A stretch of 38,905 nt of DNA from the IMG/VR virus record IMGVR_UViG_3300031754_000010, positions 1-38,905 of that record; one strand, 5' to 3'. The notes below the pieces were generated by a model. That model did not search any database. It saw nothing but the letters and a program-made list of their open reading frames with translations, and was not told where the DNA came from. The position numbers and the translations under genes were made by a program. Positions 28,670 to 34,880 of the stretch are shown piece after piece (within the stretch, counting starts at the first letter, position 1; every line of letters begins with the position of its first letter). The stretch comes from a virus.

Positions 28670-28958
28670 GCGGGAGAGCTTTGCTACGGCAACACCATGT
28701 TTTAGCCTCGCGGATGCGCTCAGCAATCTCTTCCCCGGTTTCGCAGCCAGTTTGGCAGGCGCCAGGGTGAGATTCCGCGATCTGGGCGCAGCGCTCCCGC
28801 TCGGCTAGAATGGCTAACTCAATCAAATCTTTGAGTGACACCTCCAGCTCCGCCACCCGCGCCCGCAGGCCTTGGTTCTCTGCGGCCAGCGCAGCCGGCC
28901 TGTCAGGCTCCAAGGTGTTGCTCCTTATCGGGCTCCTCGGCCGGGTCGAATTGGCCAT
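28656..28958 (-). CDS. Coiled-coil phage protein of the ERERCAQIAE type (100 aa)
   Basis: After MANSTRPRSPIRS, a coiled coil (AALAAENQGLRARVAELEVSL) leads to AILAERERCAQIAESHPG and GEEIAERIREAKTW. The 'A--AERERCA-IAE...EIA--IR' pattern is very widespread in phage and prophage small proteins of unknown role. It contains five Cys (CAQ, CQTGC, WCC). ATG 28958 is preferred to a TTG at 28967. Confidence 0.68.
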   Translation of the reverse strand: MANSTRPRSPIRSNTLEPDRPAALAAENQGLRARVAELEVSLKDLIELAILAERERCAQIAESHPGACQTGCETGEEIAERIREAKTWCCRSKALPHGQN

Positions 28959-29055
28959 ACTTCCCAAGCTGGTTGATGCGCGCCAGGATTAGCTGCAGGT
29001 AGGCTTCTAGGGTCAAGAGCCGCTCTTCAACTTTTCTTTCTCGTATAGTCATCAT
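28903..29055 (-). CDS. Small coiled-coil protein (50 aa)
   Basis: MMTIRERKVEERLLTLEAYL... forms a helix of about 30 residues, then an acidic tail ending EQHLGA. GAGG precedes the double ATG (29055/29052). It overlaps both neighbours (29 and 56 bases) in other frames. The overlap makes it less certain. Confidence 0.5.
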   Translation of the reverse strand: MMTIRERKVEERLLTLEAYLQLILARINQLGKYGQFDPAEEPDKEQHLGA

Positions 29056-29224
29056 GAGCCTCTATCAGCTTAAGCTCGGCTTCCCTTAAAGCCTTCTCGG
29101 CTTCATAGTATCGGGTCAATAGCGCCTCATCTGCCTCGAACACGTCAGGGTGGTTGTCATCTTCTCGTTCGGGCCGATAGAAATATCCATACGGCCCGCT
29201 GTCCCATGCTGCCTTTATTCTCAT
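29027..29224 (-). CDS. Hypothetical small acidic protein (65 aa)
   Basis: MRIKAAWDSGPYGYFYRPER... is followed by a long helix (EADEALLTRYYEAEKALREA). It starts as ATGA with the stop of the upstream gene. No motif is recognised. Confidence 0.6.
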   Translation of the reverse strand: MRIKAAWDSGPYGYFYRPEREDDNHPDVFEADEALLTRYYEAEKALREAELKLIEAHDDYTRKKS

Positions 29225-29505
29225 TTGGAATCAATCACTTTCGGCACCGCGGCTAACCTGGCATTCCTGGCCGCTCGGAGCTCCTCGGCAATGGTGTACT
29301 CCACGGTTATTTTGTGGTCCCCGATCTTAGTCTCAGCCACCGCCGGCAGACCAGCGCGATCCAGGATGGTCTTGACTATCGCAATCTGGGCTTGAGCATT
29401 CCTCCCTGGCCGACGCATGACCGTGGCGGCCGTCTCAATTGCTTCGGGGATCAGGGCCACCAGAGCAGCGCGACCGGCTTCGATTATTTCCTGCTCGCTC
29501 GGCAT
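29221..29505 (-). CDS. Small helical protein, weak candidate for terminase small subunit (94 aa)
   Basis: EIIEAGRAALVALIPEAIETAATVM, then AQAQIAIVKTILDRAGLPAV and a beta-type stretch (KIGDHKITVEYTIAEEL). Helical 'A-A----ILDRAGLPA' proteins of this size are common in phages and are sometimes placed with small terminases, though usually annotated only as hypothetical. It lies far from terL, but near the head of the rightmost leftward operon. The assignment is weak. Confidence 0.5.
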   Translation of the reverse strand: MPSEQEIIEAGRAALVALIPEAIETAATVMRRPGRNAQAQIAIVKTILDRAGLPAVAETKIGDHKITVEYTIAEELRAARNARLAAVPKVIDSK

Positions 29506-29925
29506 CTAGAGTATAGCCTCGGGTTCAGCCCGCCCCTGTCCCCACGGTGGCAATCCATCGTCAGTGGCCGGAGAAGCTTTAGTTTTGGGGGCCGCTGCAT
29601 CGGCTAAGGCTTGCACTCTTGCCCGCTCGGCGCTCCAGGTGTAATTATTCCAGCCATACTTGGTGCGCCGCCGCTCTTTTTGTTCTGGAGACCAAGCGAC
29701 CCATTCATGCTTGGGCTTACGCCTGATTTTGGTTTTATCGACTCCGCCCGCCATATATATATTTAGGCCCTTCGTCTTGTATTTTGGTTTAGCTGGTAGG
29801 GGCGTACCGTAAGCATAAGCTAAAGAGCGCTCTCTGGCAGAGTTACCGCGTTCTGCAGACTCTCTTTGCTTGGTTTGCATATGCTTGGACACAGAAACAA
29901 GTCCCCCCATAGGTGGCTCAGGCAC
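29506..29925 (-). CDS. Basic hypothetical protein, first gene left of the divergent region (up to 139 aa)
   Basis: A Lys/Arg-rich protein with HEWVAWSPEQKERRRTKYGW and YTWSAERARVQALADAA, ending in an acidic Pro-rich tail. Three starts are possible: GTG 29925, ATG 29910 and ATG 29880, none with a good Shine-Dalgarno. It directly precedes the 94-residue helical gene. It might bind DNA; no family is recognised. Confidence 0.55.
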   Translation of the reverse strand: MPEPPMGGLVSVSKHMQTKQRESAERGNSARERSLAYAYGTPLPAKPKYKTKGLNIYMAGGVDKTKIRRKPKHEWVAWSPEQKERRRTKYGWNNYTWSAERARVQALADAAAPKTKASPATDDGLPPWGQGRAEPEAIL

Positions 29926-30348
29926 CCGAAAAAGAGTCGAGTAGACACACCAGGCCTATTTCGTGTCTGTACGTGCGTGTCTCCCAGGTCTCAGCCTGCC
30001 GCGGTCACGCCTAACTTCACGTGGTGCCGGGTGCGCGTGCCCGACGCATACACAAACCGATGCGCCGAAAACTCCTCACCCCACGAATAGCACAAAATCA
30101 TTTTGGACGCAAATCTTGGGGTTTTCCACAGATATTTTAGAGGAGCGCTTGACAAACAGCGGCAGTTGGTGGGAGACTGGGGGTGTGAGACAGAGAGAGA
30201 CAAGGCGGAACGGAGAGGGCACCGAGGGGAACAGCGGATTGGAGCAGACCGCCCGGACGACGAAGCCGGCCGAGGTCACCCCGCGCAGCACGGACCCCGA
30301 CAGAGAGTCTCCCGACCGCCTGATCTCTCAATGTAAGGAGCCGGAGAA
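29926..30348. promoter_or_regulatory. Divergent intergenic region (423 bases)
   Basis: Genes run away from this region on both sides. It contains half-site repeats (29943-29982), a DnaA-box-like TTTTCCACAG (30123-30132), and a perfect TTGACA (30149-30154, plus strand) without a good -10. The right half (about 30155-30345) is G- and purine-rich with high GC and may code on the plus strand. It is the best place for divergent promoters or an origin, though neither is proven. Confidence 0.5.
29943..29982. repeat. AGACAC/GTGTCT half-site cluster
   Basis: AGACAC at 29943-29948 is the reverse complement of GTGTCT at 29963-29968 and 29977-29982. Spacing of three half-sites just upstream of the leftward gene suggests a regulator binding site. 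Confidence 0.35.
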
Positions 30349-30352
30349 ATGA
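30185..30352 (+). CDS. Possible hydrophilic GC-rich frame (55 aa), tentative
   Basis: From GTG 30185 a frame with very GC-rich third positions encodes a charged, Thr/Pro/Arg/Glu-rich peptide (EQTARTTKPAEVTPRSTDPD) and stops as ATGA over the next start. The coupling style fits this genome. The base use differs sharply from the next gene and no start signal is clear. Confidence 0.3.
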   Translation: MRQRETRRNGEGTEGNSGLEQTARTTKPAEVTPRSTDPDRESPDRLISQCKEPEK

Positions 30353-30591
30353 AGCCTTTTAAGACAATTAAAGAAGCAATTGCGTGGGCAAACACATCAC
30401 GCCCCATAGCCTGGATTGATGTAGTTGTCCGTGTCGGGCAACGAGTCTATCGTCTCGAAACAACGCACATCGCGTACCTTGACGAGCTAGTGACGCGGGC
30501 AACCGAAGTGTACAGAAGCTCCGAGAATGCGGCCGCAGACCGAGAGTTCCGAAAAGCTTTCACACCGAACAAGTATGGAGAATACGCATGA
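30349..30591 (+). CDS. Hypothetical protein (80 aa), plus-strand cluster
   Basis: MKPFKTIKEAIAWANTSRPI..., a small mixed fold (WIDVVVRVGQRVYRLETTHIAY), then a helix with LVTRATEVYRSSENAAADREF. AAGGAG and GGAG precede ATG 30349. It is the first of three overlapping plus-strand genes. No family is recognised. Confidence 0.68.
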   Translation: MKPFKTIKEAIAWANTSRPIAWIDVVVRVGQRVYRLETTHIAYLDELVTRATEVYRSSENAAADREFRKAFTPNKYGEYA

Positions 30592-30896
30592 CACCCAAAT
30601 GGACCGTGCCGCCGATGGATCTGGAGTGCTGTACTCCCAAAGAATCTCATGCCGAAGCGATTCGCTTCTTGGATGAGGCCTTAACGGCGCTCGATCAAGC
30701 GGTTTCTTGCTTGCGCGACGCCAAAACCTATAACAGCGTGCAAACAATGCACTTATATCCCCACAGTTCCAGCAAAGTAGCCGGCTTCGTCCTGGATTTA
30801 CTGGAGACAGCTCGCGACGCAAGGTGCGAAGACTGCGATGAGCTCATCGCGGTTTGCCGGTGCGCCTGGTCGAATCACAAAAATGTATGCCCATGA
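30588..30896 (+). CDS. Hypothetical Cys-containing protein (102 aa)
   Basis: MTPKWTVPPMDLECCTPKES... is followed by a long helix (AEAIRFLDEALTALDQAVSCL) and a C-terminal CEDCDELIAVCRC knuckle that may hold zinc. It starts as ATGA over the stop of the upstream gene and ends as ATGA with the next. The function is unknown. Confidence 0.66.
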   Translation: MTPKWTVPPMDLECCTPKESHAEAIRFLDEALTALDQAVSCLRDAKTYNSVQTMHLYPHSSSKVAGFVLDLLETARDARCEDCDELIAVCRCAWSNHKNVCP

Positions 30897-31054
30897 AGTC
30901 GCCATCCGCTGAAACCATAGCCGCCGTGATGTCCGAATTGTCACGGCGGCGAGCACCGGAGCAGTGCAAGGGCGGCCGGCCTCCCGTTATGCGCAAGTGC
31001 CCCAAATGCGGCAAGAAGCACTCAGCGCGGGACATGCGCCTTTGCAGGGCTTAA
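30893..31054 (+). CDS. Small zinc-ribbon protein (53 aa)
   Basis: MKSPSAETIAAVMSELSRRRAP..., then KGGRPPVMRKCPKCGKKHSARDMRLC, a basic zinc knuckle (CPKCG with H and a last C). It starts at ATG 30893 overlapping the previous stop as ATGA. It may bind nucleic acid. It is the last gene of the plus cluster. Confidence 0.65.
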   Translation: MKSPSAETIAAVMSELSRRRAPEQCKGGRPPVMRKCPKCGKKHSARDMRLCRA

Positions 31055-31067
31055 GCACAACCTGTGC
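31055..31067. terminator. Small hairpin between converging genes
   Basis: GCACA-ACC-TGTGC directly follows the plus-strand stop and lies 6 bases before the end of the converging minus gene. The stem is short and no T-run follows, so it is a weak terminator candidate. Confidence 0.3.
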
Positions 31068-31072
31068 ATGTG

Positions 31073-31213
31073 TCATAGGTATGTGATCGTGATACAGGTC
31101 CGATGGGCGGTGCCCGGCGCATTACCTCGCGTTGGCAGCACCGTCCAACATTCCATCAAGGGCGACTCCTGCGCGAAGGCCGATGCGCACAACAGTAGCA
31201 GAATCAGTTTCAT
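31073..31213 (-). CDS. Tiny exported protein (46 aa)
   Basis: The signal peptide MKLILLLLCASAFA is cut before Gln. The mature part is 32 residues with two Cys (LMECWTVLPTRG, HRTCITITYL) that could form a disulfide. ATG 31213 overlaps the previous stop as ATGA, with GGAG 6-7 bases upstream. It is the last gene of the leftward early operon. The function is unknown. Confidence 0.62.
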   Translation of the reverse strand: MKLILLLLCASAFAQESPLMECWTVLPTRGNAPGTAHRTCITITYL

Positions 31214-31443
31214 TTGCGCTCCAAACCCTGCCCATTAGCGGACCAATCGGACGCCAATACGGCACATACTTGCCCTTCAACTATTGGCCAGATTAGGAAT
31301 CCTCCGTATTTGCAGTCTTTATACAGAATCCCCAACGCCGCCTCCAGTTCCGCCACGCGCGCCCGCCAAGGCTTTTCGGCATTCTCTTCGCTTTGTCCGC
31401 AGACTTGGCATACGGTTGGATCATTTTGGTCGATTTTCCTCAT
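31210..31443 (-). CDS. Small protein with CxxC and helix (77 aa)
   Basis: MRKIDQNDPTVCQVCGQSEE..., a knuckle, then WRARVAELEAALGILYKDC and a hydrophobic beta part (GGFLIWPIVEGQVCAVLAS). The 'WRARVAELEAAL' helix resembles coiled coils in other small phage genes, including the one at 28656. AAGG precedes ATG 31443. The function is unknown. Confidence 0.6.
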   Translation of the reverse strand: MRKIDQNDPTVCQVCGQSEENAEKPWRARVAELEAALGILYKDCKYGGFLIWPIVEGQVCAVLASDWSANGQGLERK

Positions 31444-31522
31444 TGCACCTTCCCGCCGGCCTCTTTGGCTGCAATCTTCTATCTAGGACGCATCAAAATC
31501 GCCCTTTTCTTGTTTGGTGGTA

Positions 31523-31942
31523 TCACGAGCCCACCTCAGGCTCTCCGATGGATTCTACGGCCGCTGGATGCGGTTTATTCAGGTATGCGCGAGCATGTAG
31601 CATCCTGGCCCGAAGTGCTTGGCGTTCTTCTGGGGATAAGAGGCGTTTCGCCCGTGCCCGGATTATCCGAATGGCCGCTTTCGCATTTTCGGGCGGGATG
31701 CCAGTGATTTTGACATCCTGGACACGATGGCCTCGGCCAGTTGAGCCGATATCGCCCATCCAAAGCTTGCCGCCCAAGGCGGCCCAGCGAGATTGATGCG
31801 CCGGCGCGCCGTCAGTGACCATCAGGCAAAGCTGATTGTCATCGAAGTACATGTGACCCCGTTTCCCAGGTATAACCTGGTCGCCGCATTCATCGAGGCG
31901 CACCTTGAGTCGGTGCCGTGCTGCAAAGCTTTTGATATTCAT
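31523..31942 (-). CDS. Conserved phage protein of unknown function (139 aa)
   Basis: MNIKSFAARHRLKVRLDECGDQ, IPGKRGHMYFDDNQLCLMV, then an indel-rich part and PENAKAAIRIIRARAKRLLSPEERQALRARM. 'F--R-RLK-R-DECGD-IIPG+-GHIY...G' is a recurring pattern in phage replication regions. ATG 31942 overlaps the previous stop as ATGA. The role is not known to me. Confidence 0.7.
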   Translation of the reverse strand: MNIKSFAARHRLKVRLDECGDQVIPGKRGHMYFDDNQLCLMVTDGAPAHQSRWAALGGKLWMGDIGSTGRGHRVQDVKITGIPPENAKAAIRIIRARAKRLLSPEERQALRARMLHARAYLNKPHPAAVESIGEPEVGS

Positions 31943-32127
31943 TTCCCCCTCCTCGCCTTGACCCGCTCGTCGCTCTTGATGTCTCGCTCCCGCTTGGCCA
32001 CCTTAGCACAAGCCGAACAGCGTATATGCGTCGGGCTGTTCTTCATGTAATCGCAGCCGCACGTCTTGCATTGCTCCAGCCGTGGCGGGTACATCTTCGA
32101 GAATCCTGGACTCCAGCCCCAGCTCAT
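31939..32127 (-). CDS. Zinc-ribbon protein (62 aa)
   Basis: MSWGWSPGFSKMYPPRLEQC, then CKTCGCDYMKNSPTHIRC and SACAKVAKRERDIKSDERV. Two CxxC pairs about 15 residues apart form a ribbon, followed by a basic helix. ATG 32127 overlaps the previous stop as ATGA. It is probably a DNA- or RNA-binding accessory. Confidence 0.65.
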   Translation of the reverse strand: MSWGWSPGFSKMYPPRLEQCKTCGCDYMKNSPTHIRCSACAKVAKRERDIKSDERVKARRGK

Positions 32128-32369
32128 ATTCGCTCCCATTCCGTTGTTGGGCGCACGCCGCGGCCCGGCCCTTTGGCTGGATAAAGACAGCATCTCCCGC
32201 TTTCTCCATCAAACCCCACGCGCGCATATCCGTGGCGGATTTGGCTGGTCTTGGCATCAATTCCCCACTGTTCCCGTAGTATTTTCGCGAATGATTCCGA
32301 TGAGTGGTGACCCCATGAAGCCGCGTAAACCCCTCGCCAAGTCCATATCGCTAGTGGGTATATTTTCAT
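32124..32369 (-). CDS. Hypothetical protein (81 aa)
   Basis: MKIYPLAIWTWRGVYAASWG, then SFAKILREQWGIDAKTSQIRH and a basic Gly-rich end. The first 20 residues are hydrophobic but lack a typical signal cut site. ATG 32369 overlaps the previous stop as ATGA. A frame at 32003-32260 on the same strand is its shadow. The family is unknown. Confidence 0.6.
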   Translation of the reverse strand: MKIYPLAIWTWRGVYAASWGHHSSESFAKILREQWGIDAKTSQIRHGYARVGFDGESGRCCLYPAKGPGRGVRPTTEWERI

Positions 32370-32536
32370 TTCGCCCCCTGCCGCCGCTCCACTACCAAGA
32401 AATTCCGACCGCAAATATCACACAGAAGTTTCCAGGAATCCCCCAGCCGTGACTGAATCCAGGCTAGACATTCCGGCTTTAGATCCCCCGAACCGAGGCC
32501 GCAAGTGGGGCAGATGTATTCGCCTTGATACCTCAT
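32366..32536 (-). CDS. Small zinc-ribbon protein (56 aa)
   Basis: MRYQGEYICPTCGLGSGDLK and, about 30 residues later, LLCDICGRNFLVVERRQ give a typical two-knuckle ribbon. It is coupled by ATGA at both ends (32533-32536 and 32366-32369), which is the main support for this short gene. Confidence 0.65.
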   Translation of the reverse strand: MRYQGEYICPTCGLGSGDLKPECLAWIQSRLGDSWKLLCDICGRNFLVVERRQGAK

Positions 32537-32736
32537 GCCGCCCCCTGCCGGCGCGCGATCGCCCGCGCCGTGCTCTTGCAGCCCCTGCCATGAGTCAAGT
32601 AATACGCGCGCATCGCTGCGGCCACGCGCTCCAATCGCGCCTTTTTAGTGTTGCTGCCACGGCGCCTTTCCGAACGGCATAGCCGGCAAATGCCAGCCTT
32701 CACATCGAAGTATGCAAGCATGTGATCGCAAGTCAC
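32533..32736 (-). CDS. Basic protein with zinc knuckle (67 aa)
   Basis: MTCDHMLAYFDVKAGICRLC has C, H and a CxxC in the first 20 residues, followed by a very basic helix region (RRRGSNTKKARLERVAAAMRA) and TARAIARRQG. It is probably nucleic-acid binding. ATG 32736 overlaps the previous stop as ATGA. The family is unknown. Confidence 0.62.
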   Translation of the reverse strand: MTCDHMLAYFDVKAGICRLCRSERRRGSNTKKARLERVAAAMRAYYLTHGRGCKSTARAIARRQGAA

Positions 32737-33236
32737 TTGTAGCCCTCCGTAAATGTTTTGAGCCAGTCAGGCGTGGACCGGCTTTCCGTTTTGGTTACCG
32801 GCTTGGAGAAATTGCCATTTCTGGTTTTAAAGCGATTTAGGGCTTCCACTAAACCAGGATGTCTTTGGGCCTGCCACACGCCCATTTCGCATTTGCACCA
32901 CACGCGGAGTTTAGATTTTGGATCGTCCAGGTGGCCCCAATCACCGCAAAGCTTGCAAGTCGGGGCCTCTGGGGGCGGCATCGGTTTGTATTGATTAGAC
33001 GGGGGAATCTCCGGGTTGCGCCGGTCATAAAGCATTTCCGCCAAGCGATGCGGGCCGCGCCAAGATTCCCATTTCAGTTGCGCCTCGTTCACAAGCCAGC
33101 GGGCTTCTGATTCGTTCCAACATAGCGATTCCAAATGCCGAGCGATAGCCCGAATAGCTTCCTCAGATCTAGGAGTTTCAGGAATAGTGGTAAGCTCCCC
33201 GGCTAGGTTAAAGGCCATTTCACGATTAATAGGCAT
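32733..33236 (-). CDS. Replication accessory protein, possible helicase loader (167 aa)
   Basis: It starts MPINREMAFNLAGELTTIPE, with helices around RAIARHLESLCWNESEARWLVNEAQLKWESWRGP and LAEMLYDRRNPEIPPSNQY, then a zinc knuckle (CKLCGDWGH, CKCE). Proteins of this kind often follow a DnaD-like initiator in phages and are thought to aid helicase loading, though no ATPase motif is present here. It overlaps the replication gene by 11 bases. The role is inferred from order. Confidence 0.6.
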   Translation of the reverse strand: MPINREMAFNLAGELTTIPETPRSEEAIRAIARHLESLCWNESEARWLVNEAQLKWESWRGPHRLAEMLYDRRNPEIPPSNQYKPMPPPEAPTCKLCGDWGHLDDPKSKLRVWCKCEMGVWQAQRHPGLVEALNRFKTRNGNFSKPVTKTESRSTPDWLKTFTEGYK

Positions 33237-34068
33237 TTCGTTTCCTTTGTTCCTCCAGTTCCCTCATTCGCGCATATTCCGCGGCCCGTTCCTCTGATTT
33301 GCTCTTGGGAGAATCGCGGGCCACTGCCCAATTTCCCTGCCATTTGTTCTCATACTGCTGGCGCAGCCACTTCCAGCCGGCCATTACCACCCCACGTTTC
33401 ACCTGATCGCTACGCTTGTAGCGTTCCAGGCAGGCAAAACATGCCTCTTCGGTTTCCGTCGTCACCAGCGAGAGATACTCCCGTACAGTGCTCGCCCGGT
33501 CTGACTGCTCGGGGTAAGCATCTGCAAATTCCACGGAACGCTGGCTGGTTTGCCCTTGAAGGTCTGCTGCTCGCGGCATCTCACGCACACCCACCGCTTC
33601 TGTGTGTGTGTCTGTTCTGTTCTGTATCTGTTCTGTTCTGTTCTGTTCTGTTCTGGGAGTTTCAACCGTTACAGGCGTTTCATGGCCTGTTTCATTTGTT
33701 TCATCGCGTTTCATACCGTTACATTTGGCATTAAGTGCTTTGTTTTCTCTATGGCGTTTTACGCGCTCCGTGGATACGTCGCCATACTGCCGCTTTACCC
33801 AAGCAGCCACCCTAAAATCGGTCAGCATGCCGCGCTCACTCATGGCGACCAAGATCCGGTCCACTGTCAGTATCGGAACGTCAGTTTGAAAGGCAAGCTG
33901 CTCGACGTCTAGTCCTTCGATGCTGCCCCTATCTTCATTTTGCGAAGCATAGTCGAGGAGCGATATCCAAACCCAACCGACTTCGCACTTCTTGGCCTTA
34001 GCCACTCGCGCGATTAGACACAACTTTGCATCATGAGAGATCCCGTGATGAGCGCGCCACCAATTCAT
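33226..34068 (-). CDS. Phage replication initiator-like protein, DnaD/winged-helix type (280 aa)
   Basis: The N-terminal domain MNWWRAHHGISHDAKLCLIARVAKAKKCEVGWVWISLLDYASQ, then DVEQLAFQTDVPILTVDRIL and AWVKRQYGDVSTERVKRHRE, is a winged-helix layout typical of phage replication proteins. A low-complexity linker (TEQNRTEQ) is encoded by a pentanucleotide repeat. The C-terminal part (CFACLERYKRSDQVKRGVVMAG, WLRQQYENKWQGNW) resembles DnaD-like helices. AAGGGGA precedes ATG 34068. The leader carries two large hairpins. It probably recruits host replication proteins. Confidence 0.75.
   Translation of the reverse strand: MNWWRAHHGISHDAKLCLIARVAKAKKCEVGWVWISLLDYASQNEDRGSIEGLDVEQLAFQTDVPILTVDRILVAMSERGMLTDFRVAAWVKRQYGDVSTERVKRHRENKALNAKCNGMKRDETNETGHETPVTVETPRTEQNRTEQIQNRTDTHTEAVGVREMPRAADLQGQTSQRSVEFADAYPEQSDRASTVREYLSLVTTETEEACFACLERYKRSDQVKRGVVMAGWKWLRQQYENKWQGNWAVARDSPKSKSEERAAEYARMRELEEQRKRNAY
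33597..33656. repeat. TG dinucleotide and TTCTG pentanucleotide repeats in the replication gene
   Basis: A (TG) run at about 33600-33610 is followed by about nine TTCTG units broken once. The repeat lies inside the linker of the replication gene. Each unit lost or gained shifts frame, although all frames encode a similar Glu-Gln-Asn-Arg-Thr repeat. Confidence 0.8.
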
Positions 34069-34086
34069 TCGATTTCCCCTTGTTAT

Positions 34087-34132
34087 CCCGTGTCGGTCGG
34101 CAGCCACAAGGGAGGCCCCGACCGAGCACGGG
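34087..34132 (-). ncRNA. Leader hairpin 2 of the replication gene
   Basis: CCCGTGTCGGTCGG (34087-34100) pairs with 34118-34132 over 14 bp with one bulged G. The 17-base loop has GCC/GGC that may pair further. It ends 18 bases before the replication start codon, just before the Shine-Dalgarno. It could be a regulatory RNA structure or an origin hairpin. Confidence 0.55.
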
Positions 34133-34135
34133 TGA

Positions 34136-34181
34136 AATTCTGGACTCTTTGGTAGCTAGCCAAAGAGCTGTACCCAGAATT
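34136..34181 (-). ncRNA. Leader hairpin 1 of the replication gene
   Basis: The outer stem AATTCTGG/CCAGAATT (34136-34143 with 34174-34181) and the inner stem CTCTTTGG/CCAAAGAG (34145-34152 with 34160-34167) enclose a 7-base loop. One side has a single-base bulge and the other a 6-base bulge. The predicted transcript start lies at its outer edge. Confidence 0.55.
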
Positions 34182-34188
34182 CCAATCT

Positions 34189-34197
34189 ATCATATCA
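34189..34197 (-). promoter_or_regulatory. Extended -10 promoter for the replication gene
   Basis: On the minus strand TGATATGAT (34197-34189) is an extended -10 (TG-n-TATGAT, one mismatch to TATAAT). No good -35 is seen, but an inverted repeat covers that area. Transcription would begin at the edge of leader hairpin 1. Confidence 0.5.
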
Positions 34198-34210
34198 GGC
34201 ACTTGTCTGC

Positions 34211-34231
34211 AACATTTCCACTGAAAATGTT
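34211..34231. promoter_or_regulatory. Operator-like inverted repeat AACATTT...AAATGTT
   Basis: AACATTT (34211-34217) and AAATGTT (34225-34231) are exact inverted copies 7 bases apart over the -35 area of the replication promoter. The same arms occur at 26334-26355, and AAAATGTTTT is shared with the capsid operator. Confidence 0.5.
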
Positions 34232-34435
34232 TTATTCGGCCGCCGCTCCGACCGCCATAGCTGGCTTCGCCTTGCGCCCGCGTGGCGCCCTGGGGGATTT
34301 GTTCAGCTTCGGCCCGCGCTGAGACATCAGATTGGTCACAATATCCAGCACTAGTTGAGCTTGGTTCAAAGGCGCATTGGTAAAGTACTCAATGACGCCA
34401 GTGACCGGGTAGTTATCCAAAAATTGCTTTGGCAT
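34232..34435 (-). CDS. Hypothetical protein with basic tail (67 aa)
   Basis: MPKQFLDNYPVTGVIEYFTN..., then a helix (LNQAQLVLDIVTNLMSQRG) and a Lys/Arg/Pro-rich tail (LNKSPRAPRGRKAKPAM). It is the last gene before the replication promoter. It may bind DNA through the tail. No family is recognised. Confidence 0.6.
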   Translation of the reverse strand: MPKQFLDNYPVTGVIEYFTNAPLNQAQLVLDIVTNLMSQRGPKLNKSPRAPRGRKAKPAMAVGAAAE

Positions 34436-34450
34436 GCTTCCTCCTTTCTT

Positions 34451-34711
34451 TTATTCTTCCTCGGGGCTCGGTGTCTGCTCCGGATTATGCCCATTGCAGC
34501 TATTCCGCCCTTCACGAGGGCAGAAACAGCAATCTTTATGGCACTTTGGCGAACACCATGGCTGCTTCTTGGCCAGATGGGCGCAGCTCTTCATGCTGCA
34601 GGGGGCGCCCTCCTTGGAAATGTCGCATTTGGTATTGCCGGCCCGCGCATAGCGCCAAGTCAGGCCGCCGGAGCCAATCAACAGCGTCCACGATAGGATT
34701 AGTGCTTTCAT
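34451..34711 (-). CDS. Exported Cys-rich protein (86 aa)
   Basis: MKALILSWTLLIGSGGL is a signal- or anchor-like segment followed by WRYARAG. The next 45 residues hold nine Cys (TKC, PCSMKSC, WCSPKCHKDCCFC, SCN), probably disulfide-bonded or metal-bound outside the cytoplasm. The end is acidic and Pro-rich. ATG 34711 overlaps the stop of the two-TM gene as ATGA, so the two may act together at the membrane. Confidence 0.62.
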   Translation of the reverse strand: MKALILSWTLLIGSGGLTWRYARAGNTKCDISKEGAPCSMKSCAHLAKKQPWCSPKCHKDCCFCPREGRNSCNGHNPEQTPSPEEE

Positions 34712-34875
34712 GGGTTTTTCTTTTCTCTAGAAGATGCCAAGAAGGCCAGCGCTATACCCAAAAGGCTGCCGATAAGCGGGGGCGCCCACCAGCCCAGAAA
34801 TCCAAGCGATGCTCCCATTACAAGTCCGACCGAAGACCCTATAATGAACTGCGCCGCCGTCCGATCAGTTGCCAT
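34708..34875 (-). CDS. Two-TM small membrane protein, holin candidate (55 aa)
   Basis: It begins MATDRTAAQ. FIIGSSVGLVMGASLGFLGWW and PPLIGSLLGIALAFLA give two membrane segments with several small-xxx-small motifs, then a charged end SSREKKNP. This size and layout match class II/III holins, though small membrane proteins of other roles look alike. GAGGG precedes ATG 34875. It is coupled to the exported Cys-rich gene by ATGA. Confidence 0.6.
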   Translation of the reverse strand: MATDRTAAQFIIGSSVGLVMGASLGFLGWWAPPLIGSLLGIALAFLASSREKKNP

Positions 34876-34880
34876 AACCC

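Noticed and set aside
30149-30177. Perfect TTGACA as a plus-strand promoter
   Set aside because: No acceptable -10 lies 16-19 bases downstream (GC-rich sequence), so it is mentioned only as part of the divergent region.
32003-32260. Minus-strand frame of 85 codons
   Set aside because: Lies over two ATGA-coupled genes in other frames, one with a zinc ribbon.
33597-33656. TTCTG array considered as a CRISPR or iteron cluster
   Set aside because: Units are 5 bases, contiguous and inside a coding linker; no spacers.
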